Below are positions 41,803 to 52,348 of a stretch of 64,000 nt of DNA, piece after piece. Below the pieces are notes generated by a model. That model was not told the origin of the DNA. It did no database searches and worked only from the letters and a program-made list of their open reading frames with translations. The DNA is taken from positions 1 through 64,000 of the forward strand of contig DATFHF010000056.1 of assembly GCA_035248685.1 (NCBI GenBank). The letters run 5' to 3'. The stretch comes from Jatrophihabitans_A sp035248685. Its GTDB lineage: Bacteria > Actinomycetota > Actinomycetes > Mycobacteriales > Jatrophihabitantaceae. Made by a program: the position numbers and the translations under genes. How positions within the stretch are numbered: position 1 is the stretch's first letter; every line of letters begins with the position of its first letter.

Positions 41803-43404
41803 TCAGAAGCTGTTCGTGCGGCGCAGTCGCCAGGGCCGGCCGTCCGGGTCGTACACGATCCGGTAGAGCGGGCTCGACCAGACCAGCGTTCGCCGGGACA
41901 GCTCCGGTAGGACGTACGGACGTATCCGGCCGGCCGGACGCGGCCCGGTGCGGCCGCCGTCGTGCCAGCGTTGCAGTCCGGCGGCACTGTCGGCGAACGC
42001 GGCGAAGGCGCTGACCGGGTCGAGCAGGTCGCCGTCGTCGCCGGCGGCGCGGTCCAGGTGCTCGCGCGCCAGTTGGAGTCGTAACTGGCGCGCGCACCGG
42101 CGCGCGCCGTTGCCGAAGCGGTCGAGCACTCGAGGCTCGCGCTCATCCAGTTCGTCGTCGAGCACCACGCAGGACAGCTCCGAGTCGTGCGTCCAGGATC
42201 GGCGGTTGACGTTGTCCGAACCGATCGAGAGCCAGACGTCGTCGACGATGCACACCTTGGCGTGCACGTACACCGGCGTGCCGGCATGGTTTTCGATGCC
42301 GTACACGGCGACCCGGTCGCCACCGGCGCGGCTCAGCTCCGCCAACGCCTGCTGCCGGCCGACCAGGTTGGGCGGCAGCGAGAATCTGCCGTCCTGATCG
42401 GGGTGATGTGGGATGACCGCGATCAACCGCAGTGCCGGATTGTCGCGCAGTGCCTCGGCGAAGCAGCTGACCACGCCGGACGACCACAGGTACTGGTCCT
42501 CCAGGTAGATCAGGCTGTGCGCCCGGCCGATCGCCTTGCGGTAACCGCGGGCCACACTGCGCTCGCCGGTCGGAGCGAAGGGGTAGCCACGTAGGCGGGG
42601 CGGATAGGTTCGCAGCAGCTGAACCCGCTTGCTGCCGCAGGGGGCCGGATCGGGCAGCCGGGGTGGCAATGCGCCGGCCGTGCGGTCCTGGCGTCTGATC
42701 CGCTCGCTGAGCACCCCGATCGGGTTACGGGTCAGCGGGGTCGGATCCTGCCAGCGCTCCCGGAACACCGTTTCGACATCGGCCACCGCCGGACCGCGGA
42801 CTGCCACCTGGAGGTCGTGCCACGGCGGCCTGGTGCCGTAGACCTTGGCCATCGGCTGCCGCTTCGGATCACCGGCATGCTCCGGGCCGTCGTGCCGGCT
42901 GTGGCACAGGTCGATGCCGCCGACGAAGGCGATATCGAGCTCCGGTCGCCCTGGGTGGCGCAGCACCACGAACTTCTGGTGATGCGAGCCGCCCGGCCGG
43001 ACCCGCATGTCCAGCAGGCACTCTCCGCCGGCCGCCTCGATCTGCTCGCCGAGATGCCGATTCTCCTGTTCGCTGAAGGAAAACCGGTCCAGGTGCGAGC
43101 GCCAGATCAGTCCCTTCACCAACACCCCGCGGCTCGCCGCAGTGGCGAATACTCGGGACACCTCGGTGCCTGGGCCATCGAGCAGTTCGTCCGGGTCACC
43201 GCGCCAGTCGGTGAACAGCAGCAGGTCGCCGCCCCGCATCGCCTCGACGCACTGTCTGAGCCGGGGAAAGTAGGTGCCGCCGTGCGCCAGCGGCTCGATC
43301 TCGTTACCGCTCGACCAGGCCAGTCCATCGGCATGGCGACGATCCAGCTCGGTGGCGGGGTTGCCACGTTCGGCCGAGGTCAGGAACCAGTCAACGATGT
43401 CCAC
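41803..43404 (-). CDS. Phospholipase D-like protein with two HKD motifs
   Basis: A 533-residue PLD-superfamily protein. The first catalytic motif is HHQKFVVL (with GGIDLCHSRHD downstream), the second VHAKVCIVDDVWLSIGSDN. Both HKD motifs are complete enough for a phosphodiesterase or phospholipid transferase. It starts with GTG 43404, 9 bp after the sigma factor stop, so it probably belongs to the same transcript. No signal peptide is visible. Confidence 0.9.
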   Translation of the reverse strand: MDIVDWFLTSAERGNPATELDRRHADGLAWSSGNEIEPLAHGGTYFPRLRQCVEAMRGGDLLLFTDWRGDPDELLDGPGTEVSRVFATAASRGVLVKGLIWRSHLDRFSFSEQENRHLGEQIEAAGGECLLDMRVRPGGSHHQKFVVLRHPGRPELDIAFVGGIDLCHSRHDGPEHAGDPKRQPMAKVYGTRPPWHDLQVAVRGPAVADVETVFRERWQDPTPLTRNPIGVLSERIRRQDRTAGALPPRLPDPAPCGSKRVQLLRTYPPRLRGYPFAPTGERSVARGYRKAIGRAHSLIYLEDQYLWSSGVVSCFAEALRDNPALRLIAVIPHHPDQDGRFSLPPNLVGRQQALAELSRAGGDRVAVYGIENHAGTPVYVHAKVCIVDDVWLSIGSDNVNRRSWTHDSELSCVVLDDELDEREPRVLDRFGNGARRCARQLRLQLAREHLDRAAGDDGDLLDPVSAFAAFADSAAGLQRWHDGGRTGPRPAGRIRPYVLPELSRRTLVWSSPLYRIVYDPDGRPWRLRRTNSF

Positions 43405-43413
43405 CGGCCCTAT

Positions 43414-44391
43414 TTAAGCGTGTGGGGCTAGCCGCGGCAGCCCGCACCGGATCGCCAGCTCCGGATCGCGGTAGGAGACGATGCCGGTGATCAGCGGTTC
43501 GCCGCCGAGCATGGCCAGCTGGAGGATCTGCACGCCGGTAACCGCAAGTTCGCCATCGGCGGTCGGGGCGTAGGTACCTACCGCGAGCTGCCCGTTGCAC
43601 GATCCGGCCAGCACCGGCACCCCGTGCGGCCGGGACGGGGAGAAGATAACCGCCTCGACGAAGGCCGCCACCGCGTCCCGCCCGTCGACCCGGTCCGCGG
43701 CCGGTGGCATGGTCAACGCCACATCCTCGGTCACCAGCTGCACCAGGCCGTCGATATCGGCCAGCCGCCAGGCCCGCAGGTAGCGCCGCAGCAGCTGTTG
43801 TACCCGCGGATCGCCGATGGCCGGTTGCGGCTGCCCGGCGTTGCCACGCACCGCCACCCGGGCGCGCGAGAGCAGGCTGTTCACCGCGCCGGTGGAGATA
43901 TCGAGCACCTCGGCCACCTCGGTCTGGCTGAACCCGAGCACGTCGTGCAACAGCAGCGCGGCCCGCTGCCGAGGCGCCAGCAACTGCAGGGCGGCCACGA
44001 AGGCCAGACTGATCTCCTCGTTACGCAGCAACTCGTCCTGCGGGTCGGCGGTGCCGAACAGCACCTCGTCTCCCACCGGCTCTACCCATTCCTCGGCCGG
44101 CGACCCGCCGGCGGGCACGGTCGGCCGGCGAGCCCGCGCCCGGCGGGCATCCAGGCACACGTTGGTCGCGATCCGGTGCAGCCAACCGCCGAACGCACCC
44201 GTTCCGTCGTAGCCGGCCAGCCCGCGCCAGGCCCGCTCCAGCGCGTCCTGGGTGGCGTCCTCGGCGTCGGTGCCCGAGCCGAGCATCCGGTAACAGTGCC
44301 GGAACACCGGCCGGCGGTAGCCGGTGACCAGCTCGTCGAAGGCGCGCTGGTCACCCGCTACCGCCCGCGCCACGAGTTCGAGTTCGGTCAC
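43414..44391 (-). CDS. ECF sigma factor with SnoaL-like C-terminal domain
   Basis: A 325-residue extracytoplasmic-function sigma factor. Sigma region 2 is DELVTGYRRPVFRHCYRMLG followed by DAEDATQDALERAW; region 4 is LLHDVLGFSQTEVAEVLDIS followed by VNSLLSRAR. A SnoaL-like domain (LVTEDVALTMPPAADRVDG) forms the C-terminus and probably regulates it in place of an anti-sigma factor. GTG 44391 has GGAGG 4 bp upstream and overlaps the VOC gene stop (GTGA). The VOC protein may belong to the same stress response. Confidence 0.93.
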   Translation of the reverse strand: MTELELVARAVAGDQRAFDELVTGYRRPVFRHCYRMLGSGTDAEDATQDALERAWRGLAGYDGTGAFGGWLHRIATNVCLDARRARARRPTVPAGGSPAEEWVEPVGDEVLFGTADPQDELLRNEEISLAFVAALQLLAPRQRAALLLHDVLGFSQTEVAEVLDISTGAVNSLLSRARVAVRGNAGQPQPAIGDPRVQQLLRRYLRAWRLADIDGLVQLVTEDVALTMPPAADRVDGRDAVAAFVEAVIFSPSRPHGVPVLAGSCNGQLAVGTYAPTADGELAVTGVQILQLAMLGGEPLITGIVSYRDPELAIRCGLPRLAPHA

Positions 44392-44747
44392 GATCCTCCA
44401 CCGTCGGAGCAGGCCACCCCGACCACCTGGCCCTGCGGATCGGCGAACAGCCCGAAGGTCACGCCGGGAACCGAGGTGGCCGGTTGGACGACCGTGCCGC
44501 CCTGGGCGACGGCCGCCTCGAGGGTAGCGGCCACGTCCGGCACCCCGACGTAGAAGGTGACCAGCGGAGCGCCGTCCTGCACCGGGCTGATGCCACCGGG
44601 CAGCGCGCCCGGCACCCCGGTGTCGACGTAGCTGTAACCGGGCAGGCCGCCGTCGGCGAACGTCCAGCCGAACAGCTTTCCGTAGAACGCCCGGCTGGCG
44701 TCCGGATCGGACGAGCGGACCTCGAAGTGAACTACCGGGCTGACCAT
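44388..44747 (-). CDS. VOC family protein
   Basis: A 119-residue glyoxalase/bleomycin-resistance-fold protein: VVHFEVRSSDPDASRAFYGK, then FGWTF and GLFADPQGQVVGV. It is the first gene of a minus-strand operon with the ECF sigma factor, overlapping its start. A GAGGAG site precedes the ATG. Small VOC proteins with ECF sigma partners are common; the ligand is unknown. Confidence 0.88.
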   Translation of the reverse strand: MVSPVVHFEVRSSDPDASRAFYGKLFGWTFADGGLPGYSYVDTGVPGALPGGISPVQDGAPLVTFYVGVPDVAATLEAAVAQGGTVVQPATSVPGVTFGLFADPQGQVVGVACSDGGGS

Positions 44748-44925
44748 GGCACTGCTCCTCTCGGATATGGACTGGCGCTGATACCCGGTATGACGACCGG
44801 GCCGGCCCGGATCTCTCGGCCGGCCTCCTCTCGTTGGCCGAAAGTTCAGCGCACAGGCTTTTCACGGGTACCCGCGCGGGCTAATGTGCTGGAGGCTTTC
44901 AACCCATTACGAGAGGGTTTTCGTC

Positions 44926-47292
44926 ATGCGAATGCATCCACTAACGAGGCGCCGCAATGTCGCCGCGTTGTCAGCCGCGGCACTGTTGACCGCAACGGTC
45001 GTGGCCGCCGGCGCCGACAACCCGGCCATCGCCAGCCCGCAAGCCGCGCCGTCCAGCTGCCAGCTCGGCAACGGCGTCCAGCACGTCATCAGCATCGTCT
45101 TCGACAACGTGCACTTTTCCCGGGACAACCCGAACGTGCCGTCCGACCTGGAGCAGATGCCGCACCTGCTGAACTTCTTGAAGTCCAACGGCACCGTGCT
45201 GTCCAACACGCACACCCCGCTGATCGCGCACACCGCCGACGACAGCCTGACCATCTACACCGGCCTGTACGGCGACCGGCACGGCCAGCCGGTGAGCAAC
45301 TCCTACAAGACCTACAACCCGGACGGCACCACCGACCCGGCGGCCTCGTTCGCGTACTGGACCTCGCCGGTCGATGACACCGCCAAGCCGGCGCCGACGG
45401 CGGGCCACGACACCTCGCCGACCATGGCGTACTCGGCGTCGATCCCGGCGACCTCGGTCAACACCGGCCAGCAGACCCCCGCGCCGTGGGTGCCGTTCAC
45501 CCGGGCCGGCTGCTCGGTCGGTGACTTCTCCACCGCCAACATGGTGCTGGAGAACACCAACGTGGACCTGCCGACCGTGTTCGGGCCGAACTCGCCCGAG
45601 GTGGCGCAGTACAACGCCGACCCGTCCTCCTTCAAGGACCCGGAGACCGCCGACTACGTAGGCGTGGCGGTGCACTGTGCGCAGGGCGACGCGGTGTGCG
45701 CCAACGCCCAGGCGGTGAAGTTCGGCAGCAACACGCCGTCGCCGTCCGCGGTCACCGACTCGCTGCCCACCGAACCGGGTGGTTACACCGGATACCAGGC
45801 GCTGTTCGGGCACAAGTACGTCGCTCCGGTGCTGGGTGCGGGCACCCCGTCGCTGACCCACAACGGCTACCCGGTGACCGACGCCAACGGCAACCTGACC
45901 GACCTCAACGGCAACGCGCTGATCAACACCTTCGCCAACAAGCCGGGCTTCCCGGGCTTCAGCCCGACCGCCACCCAGTCGCTGGCCTACCTCGCCGACA
46001 TGCAGGAGAGCGGCATCCCGGTCACCTACGGCTACATCTCCGACCTGCACGAGCGCAAGGCCGGCACCAGCGGCTGCACGTCCGGGTCGGCGACCGGCAG
46101 CGGCAAGCCGATCGGCCCGGGTGACAGCTGCTACATCACCAACGCGCAGAACTACGACGCCGCCTTCAACACGTTCTTCCAGCGGCTGGCCTCCGACGGC
46201 ATCACCCCGGCGAACACCGAGTTCGTGATCAGCGCGGAGGAGAACGACCAGTTCGCCGGTGCCAACGTCGGACGGGCCATCGAGCCGACCCCGGCCGGCT
46301 GCGACGGCGTGACGATCGCCTGCCACTACACCACCGCCCAGATCGGTGAGCTTCAGGCCAACATCAAGGGCCTGCTGTCCACCTCGGCAAGCTCGGGCAC
46401 GGCGTTCGACATCGAACCGCAGGGTGCGTCGATCTACGTGCACGGCCAGCCGGCCTCGACCGACCCGACAGTTCGGCAGCTGCAGCGCGACACCGCGGCA
46501 ATGACCGGCAACGACCCGTACACCGGGGTGGCCGCGGAGAAGATCACCAACTACCAGGCCGGTGCGATCGAGCAAAGGATCCTGCACATGCAGACCTCGG
46601 ATCCGCTGCGCACGCCGACCTATAGCCTGTTCCCGAAGCCGGACTACTTCTTCTCCACCACCGGGGCGAACGTCAGCATCAACAATGGCTTCGCCTACAA
46701 CCACGGCTACTACAGCCCGAACATCGACGTCACCTGGTCGTCGCTGGTCGGTCCGGGGGTCGCCGCGCGTGGGGTGGACGGACCGCAGCCGGCGGCCGGC
46801 AACCAACCGTCCGATCCGAATTCCACCCGGACGGTGCCGCAGGCCAGCACGGTCGGTACCTGGGTCGAGGAGACCGACCTGCGGCCGACCCTGCTCTACC
46901 TGGTCGGCCTGACCGACGATTACCCGACCGACGGCCGGGTAATCAGCCAGGCGCTGAGCAACCCGTCCGGGGCGCTGCAGGGCACCGAACAGCTGGCGGC
47001 GGCCTACCAGCAGCTCAATTCGAGCGTGGGGCAGTTCGCGACCAATACCCTGATCGCGGACAGCGCGGCACTGGCGTCCGGCTCGGCGAGCGATGATTCG
47101 GCGTTCACCGACGAGCAGGACGCCCTGTCGCTGCTGGCCGACAACCACGATCGGGTCGCCGCGAAGATGAAGGCCGTGCTTATCGCGGCCGCGGCCGGCG
47201 CTGCTCCCTCGCACGGCCAGGTGACCTCGCTGCTGGCGCAGGCACAGGCGCTGATCGCCCAGTCGGCGCGGTTGGCAGCCAACACGCCGTAG
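44926..47292 (+). CDS. Secreted alkaline-phosphatase/phosphoesterase-like protein
   Basis: A 788-residue exported protein. A signal peptide (RRRNVAALSAAALLTATVVA, cleavage near residue 37) leads into HVISIVFDNVHFSRDNPNVP and NTHTPLIAHTADDSLTIYTG, the start of an alkaline-phosphatase-fold domain. EFVISAEENDQF and YNHGYYSPNIDVTW look like further metal-site regions. The C-terminal 100 residues are helical. ATG 44926 has GAGAGGG upstream. It likely releases phosphate from extracellular substrates. It is different from, but parallel in role to, the protein at 24275. Confidence 0.8.
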   Translation: MRMHPLTRRRNVAALSAAALLTATVVAAGADNPAIASPQAAPSSCQLGNGVQHVISIVFDNVHFSRDNPNVPSDLEQMPHLLNFLKSNGTVLSNTHTPLIAHTADDSLTIYTGLYGDRHGQPVSNSYKTYNPDGTTDPAASFAYWTSPVDDTAKPAPTAGHDTSPTMAYSASIPATSVNTGQQTPAPWVPFTRAGCSVGDFSTANMVLENTNVDLPTVFGPNSPEVAQYNADPSSFKDPETADYVGVAVHCAQGDAVCANAQAVKFGSNTPSPSAVTDSLPTEPGGYTGYQALFGHKYVAPVLGAGTPSLTHNGYPVTDANGNLTDLNGNALINTFANKPGFPGFSPTATQSLAYLADMQESGIPVTYGYISDLHERKAGTSGCTSGSATGSGKPIGPGDSCYITNAQNYDAAFNTFFQRLASDGITPANTEFVISAEENDQFAGANVGRAIEPTPAGCDGVTIACHYTTAQIGELQANIKGLLSTSASSGTAFDIEPQGASIYVHGQPASTDPTVRQLQRDTAAMTGNDPYTGVAAEKITNYQAGAIEQRILHMQTSDPLRTPTYSLFPKPDYFFSTTGANVSINNGFAYNHGYYSPNIDVTWSSLVGPGVAARGVDGPQPAAGNQPSDPNSTRTVPQASTVGTWVEETDLRPTLLYLVGLTDDYPTDGRVISQALSNPSGALQGTEQLAAAYQQLNSSVGQFATNTLIADSAALASGSASDDSAFTDEQDALSLLADNHDRVAAKMKAVLIAAAAGAAPSHGQVTSLLAQAQALIAQSARLAANTP

Positions 47293-47299
47293 TTTTGCT

Positions 47300-47348
47300 C
47301 GATCGTGCAATTTCCTCCGGCCTTCAGCCGGAGGAAATTGCACGATCG
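47300..47348. terminator. Perfect 22-bp inverted repeat (hairpin), terminator or palindromic repeat
   Basis: Arms 47300-47321 and 47327-47348 are perfectly complementary around a CTTCA loop. The left arm begins CGATCGTGCAATTTCCTCCG. It sits 7 bp after the phosphoesterase stop and 23 bp before boxC. It fits a transcription terminator between two co-directional genes. Lack of a U-tract and the exactness of the arms leave open a dispersed palindromic element. Confidence 0.65.
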
Positions 47349-47371
47349 GGAGGCCCGCCTAGCATGGTGCT

Positions 47372-49075
<1,704 letters not shown>

Positions 49076-49083
49076 GCATGCCC

Positions 49084-49155
49084 GTGAGCATCGCAGCGAG
49101 CGCCAGCGAGCGAGGAGCGGAGCGGGCTTGTGATGAGCGCTTGCGCGAAGAACTG
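49084..49155 (+). repeat. Gene-junction repeat, copy B
   Basis: Almost the same sequence as 17500-17580: GTGAGCATCGCAG, then CGCCAGCGAGCGAGGAGCG and, from 49132, GATGAGCGCTTGCGCGAAGA. It fills the gap between boxC and boxB and is followed by the boxB ribosome-binding region (AAGGGGGC). Confidence 0.8.
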
Positions 49156-49178
49156 GGAGGAAGGGCAAGGGGGCAGCA

Positions 49179-50597
49179 ATGACAGCGGCGGCTGACTACT
49201 CGGAGAAGATCCCGAACAATGTCGAGCTGCACTCCGATCGCCGGTTGCAGCGGGCGCTGGAATCGTGGCAGCCCAACTTCCTGACGTGGTGGTCGCAGAT
49301 GGGCCCGGCGCTGCCGACCGAGGACGTCTACCTGCGCACGGCGGTCAACGTCGGCCGGGATGGTTGGGCGCACTTCGGCCATGTGGCGATGAAGGATTAC
49401 CGCTGGGGGATCTTCCTGGCCGACCGGAATCCGGATCGCACCGTCGGCTTCGGCGAGCACCGCGGCGAACCGGTGTGGCAGAAGGTGCCGGGGGAGTATC
49501 GCGCCGAGTTGCAGCGGCTGATCGTGATCCAGGGCGACACCGAACCGGCGTCGGTGGAGCAGCAGCGCAACCTCGGTGCGAGCGCGCCCAGCCTGTACGA
49601 CCTGCGCAACCTGTTCCAGGTCAACGTCGAAGAGGGCCGGCACCTGTGGGCGATGGTGTACCTGCTGCACGCGCACTTCGGCCGGGAGGGTCGGGAGGAG
49701 GCCGAGGAGTTGCTGCACCGCAACTCCGGCAGCCAGGACAGCCCCCGCATCCTGGGCGCGTTCAACGAAGAAACCCCGGACTGGCTCAGCTTCTTCATGT
49801 TCACCTACTTCACCGACCGGGACGGCAAGTACCAACTCGGCACGCTGAAGGAGTCAGCGTTCGACCCGCTGTCCCGGACGGCGGAGTTCATGCTTAAAGA
49901 AGAAGCACATCACATGATGGTGGGCACCACCGGGGTGGACCGGGTGGTCGAACGGACCGCCCAGCTCATGGTCGAGCACGACACCGACGACGTCACCGGG
50001 CACGGCGCGATCGGGCTGGACATCATCCAGAAGTACCTGAACTTTCACTACTCGGTGTCGCTGGACCTGTTCGGCGGCGAGACGTCCACCAACGTGGCGA
50101 ACTACTACACCGCCGGGTTGAAAGGCCGCTGGCTGGAGGACCGCCGCACGGACGACCACAAGCTCACCGAGCACTCGATAAGCGTGGACGCGCTGGCCGA
50201 CGGTGAGATCACCACCATGGAGGTGTCCGCGCTGATCGGGTTGAACACCGACCTGCGCCGGGAGTACATCGCCGACTGCGAGAGCGGGCTGAAGCGCTGG
50301 AACCGGATCCTGGCCGATGCCGGCTTGCCGCACCGGTTGCGGTTGCCGCACGTTGCCTTCAACCGCAAGGTCGGGGTGTTCGCCGGCATCCAGGCCACCC
50401 CGGCCGGTGAACTGCTCAGCGAGCAGGACTGGAACGCCGGCAAGCACCGGCACCTGCCGACCGAGCTGGACCGCAGCTACGTCCGGTCGTTGATGCATCC
50501 GGTGTATGAACGGGGCAAGATCGCGTCCTGGATTGCCCCGCCCCGAAACGGGATCAACGGCCAGCCGTTCGACTACGACTACGTCCACCTGCCGTAG
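49179..50597 (+). CDS. boxB: Benzoyl-CoA 2,3-epoxidase, oxygenase subunit BoxB
   Basis: A 472-residue diiron oxygenase that epoxidises benzoyl-CoA. IPNNVELHSDRRLQRALESW, LFQVNVEEGRHLWAMVYLL (ExxxxH-type ligands: Glu and His) and FMLKEEAHHMMVGTTGVDRV (EExHH) supply the diiron ligands. AHFGHVAMKDYRWGIFL is a conserved block of this family. The reductase subunit BoxA is not in view and must be elsewhere or replaced. It is followed without a gap by an amidohydrolase gene. Confidence 0.95.
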   Translation: MTAAADYSEKIPNNVELHSDRRLQRALESWQPNFLTWWSQMGPALPTEDVYLRTAVNVGRDGWAHFGHVAMKDYRWGIFLADRNPDRTVGFGEHRGEPVWQKVPGEYRAELQRLIVIQGDTEPASVEQQRNLGASAPSLYDLRNLFQVNVEEGRHLWAMVYLLHAHFGREGREEAEELLHRNSGSQDSPRILGAFNEETPDWLSFFMFTYFTDRDGKYQLGTLKESAFDPLSRTAEFMLKEEAHHMMVGTTGVDRVVERTAQLMVEHDTDDVTGHGAIGLDIIQKYLNFHYSVSLDLFGGETSTNVANYYTAGLKGRWLEDRRTDDHKLTEHSISVDALADGEITTMEVSALIGLNTDLRREYIADCESGLKRWNRILADAGLPHRLRLPHVAFNRKVGVFAGIQATPAGELLSEQDWNAGKHRHLPTELDRSYVRSLMHPVYERGKIASWIAPPRNGINGQPFDYDYVHLP

Positions 50598-51461
50598 ATG
50601 CTGGACGATCGCCCGCTCATCGACGTCCACCTGCACGCCGCTCGCCGGCCCAGCGTGAAGATGGACTGGCAGACCTGGCTGGCCGGCTACGACACCCCGC
50701 AGGTTTACGACGAGTCCGGCACCATCCGGCCGGACGCCTTCGACAGCCTGCTGGCCGCCGAGGGCGTCGACGTGGCGGTGGTGCTGTCCGAGTACAGCCC
50801 GAAGGTCACCGGCTGGCAACCGGTGGAGGATCTGCTGCCGCTGGTCGCCGGCAGCCCGGGCCGGGTGCGGTTTGCGGCCAACATCAACCCGCACCTGCAT
50901 TACCCGGTGGCCGACGAGCTGTGCCGGCAACTGGAACTCGGGGCGATCGCGCTGAAGGTGCATCCGGTGCACGGAGGGTTTCCGGCCAACGACCGCGCGC
51001 TGTATCCCGCCTACGAGATCTGCCAGGCGGCCGGCGTGCCGGTCGTGGTGCACTGCGGCACCTCGACCTTTGCCGGCGCGCTCAACCAGTACGCCGACCC
51101 GATCCTGCTCGACGACATGCTGCGGGACTTCCGCTCGCTGAACCTGGTGCTGGCGCACGGCGGCCGAGGCTGGTGGTATGACGCGGCGGCGTTCCTGGCG
51201 CTGTCCGACGAACGGGTCTGGATCGAGCTGTCCGGCCTGCCGCCGTCCCGACTGAAGACCTACTACGCCAAGCACAACTGGGCCCGGCTCAGCCGGCGGA
51301 TGATCTTCGCCACCGACTGGCCGGCGGTTCCGGGCATCGCGCAGAACGCCCGGGCGGTTGCCGCGCTGTGCCCGGACGAGCAGACCGCGAGGTTGGTGCT
51401 GGCCGGCAACGCGGCCCGGGTCTACCACCTGCCGCTGCCCGTCGGCGGCAGCGCAGACTAG
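50598..51461 (+). CDS. Amidohydrolase-family (TIM-barrel) enzyme in the box operon
   Basis: A 287-residue metal-dependent hydrolase or decarboxylase of the amidohydrolase_2 type: LIDVHLHAAR (HxH), VVVHCGTS, LAHGGRGWW and MIFATDWPAVPG provide the metal-site His and Asp residues. It begins right at the boxB stop, so it is co-transcribed with the box genes and may act on a ring-cleavage product or on a benzoate-forming precursor. Its substrate is not determinable. Confidence 0.85.
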   Translation: MLDDRPLIDVHLHAARRPSVKMDWQTWLAGYDTPQVYDESGTIRPDAFDSLLAAEGVDVAVVLSEYSPKVTGWQPVEDLLPLVAGSPGRVRFAANINPHLHYPVADELCRQLELGAIALKVHPVHGGFPANDRALYPAYEICQAAGVPVVVHCGTSTFAGALNQYADPILLDDMLRDFRSLNLVLAHGGRGWWYDAAAFLALSDERVWIELSGLPPSRLKTYYAKHNWARLSRRMIFATDWPAVPGIAQNARAVAALCPDEQTARLVLAGNAARVYHLPLPVGGSAD

Positions 51462-51471
51462 CGTTGCCGGT

Positions 51472-52344
51472 ATGGAAATCGGATTGCACCTGTCGAACTT
51501 CACCTGGCCGGCCGGCCCAAGCAAGCTGGCCGCCGACCTGGCCCGGACCGCCAAGCTCGCCGAGGACGTCGGTTTCAGCAAGCTGTCGGTGATGGACCAC
51601 CTGTTCCAGATCCAGGTGGTCGGACCGTCTGAGCACGAGATGCTCGAGGCGTACACCACGCTCGGCTTTCTGGCCGCCAAGACCGAGCGGATCGAGTTGC
51701 TGGCCTGGGTAACCGCCGCCATCTACCGCGAGCCCGGGCTGCTGGCGAAGGCGGTTACCACGCTGGACGTGCTATCCGAGGGACGAGCCTGGCTCGGCAT
51801 CGGCGCCGGTTGGAATTCCGAGGAATGCGTCGGCCTCGGCCTGCCGTTCCCGTCCACCGCCGAACGGTTCGAGCGGCTGGAGGAGGCGTTGCAGATCTGC
51901 TTGCAGATGTGGAGTGATTCCGAAGCGCCGTTCGAGGGCAAGCACTACCGGCTGGGCCGCACCCTGAACTCACCGCAGTCGGTGCAGCGGCCACATCCGC
52001 CGATCTTGATCGGTGGTAGCGGCGAGCGTAAGACGCTGCGGATGGTGGCGCAGTACGCCCAGGCCTGCAACCTGTTCGCCACCCCGGAGCTGGCGCACAA
52101 GCTGGACGTGCTGCGCGGGCACTGCGCCGACCTGGGCCGGGACTACGACCAGATCGAAAAGACCGTGATGGTGCCGCTGGACCCGGGTGAGCGGGGCGAG
52201 CAGGTGGACGCGGTGCTGGAGCAGCTACGCGGCTACGCCGAGCTAGGCATCAGCCACGTGCACACCAGCCTCCGGGACAGCTCGTCGACCGCGGCGCTGG
52301 AACTGTTCGGCGACAAGATCATCCCGGCGGCCGCCCGGCTCTGA
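51472..52344 (+). CDS. LLM class F420-dependent oxidoreductase
   Basis: A 290-residue luciferase-like oxidoreductase: MEIGLHLSNFTWP start, FSKLSVMDHLFQI, RIELLAWVTAAIYREPGLLA, GRAWLGIGAGWNSEEC and PPILIGGSGERKTLRM are F420-type motifs. ATG 51472 follows the amidohydrolase stop by 10 bp. It probably reduces or oxidises an intermediate in the same operon; the substrate is unknown. The 3' end is convergent with the Cys-rich coiled-coil gene, 4 bp away. Confidence 0.9.
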   Translation: MEIGLHLSNFTWPAGPSKLAADLARTAKLAEDVGFSKLSVMDHLFQIQVVGPSEHEMLEAYTTLGFLAAKTERIELLAWVTAAIYREPGLLAKAVTTLDVLSEGRAWLGIGAGWNSEECVGLGLPFPSTAERFERLEEALQICLQMWSDSEAPFEGKHYRLGRTLNSPQSVQRPHPPILIGGSGERKTLRMVAQYAQACNLFATPELAHKLDVLRGHCADLGRDYDQIEKTVMVPLDPGERGEQVDAVLEQLRGYAELGISHVHTSLRDSSSTAALELFGDKIIPAAARL

Positions 52345-52348
52345 CGCT

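Noticed and set aside
44971..47343. A very long open frame (790 codons) on the minus strand opposite the secreted phosphoesterase gene
   Set aside because: Arg/Gly/Val-rich composition typical of antisense reading in GC-rich DNA, no domain, and the plus-strand gene has a signal peptide and family motifs.
49854..51722. A 622-codon open frame on the minus strand opposite boxB and the amidohydrolase gene
   Set aside because: No recognisable motif; the plus-strand genes have diiron and amidohydrolase motifs and proper starts.
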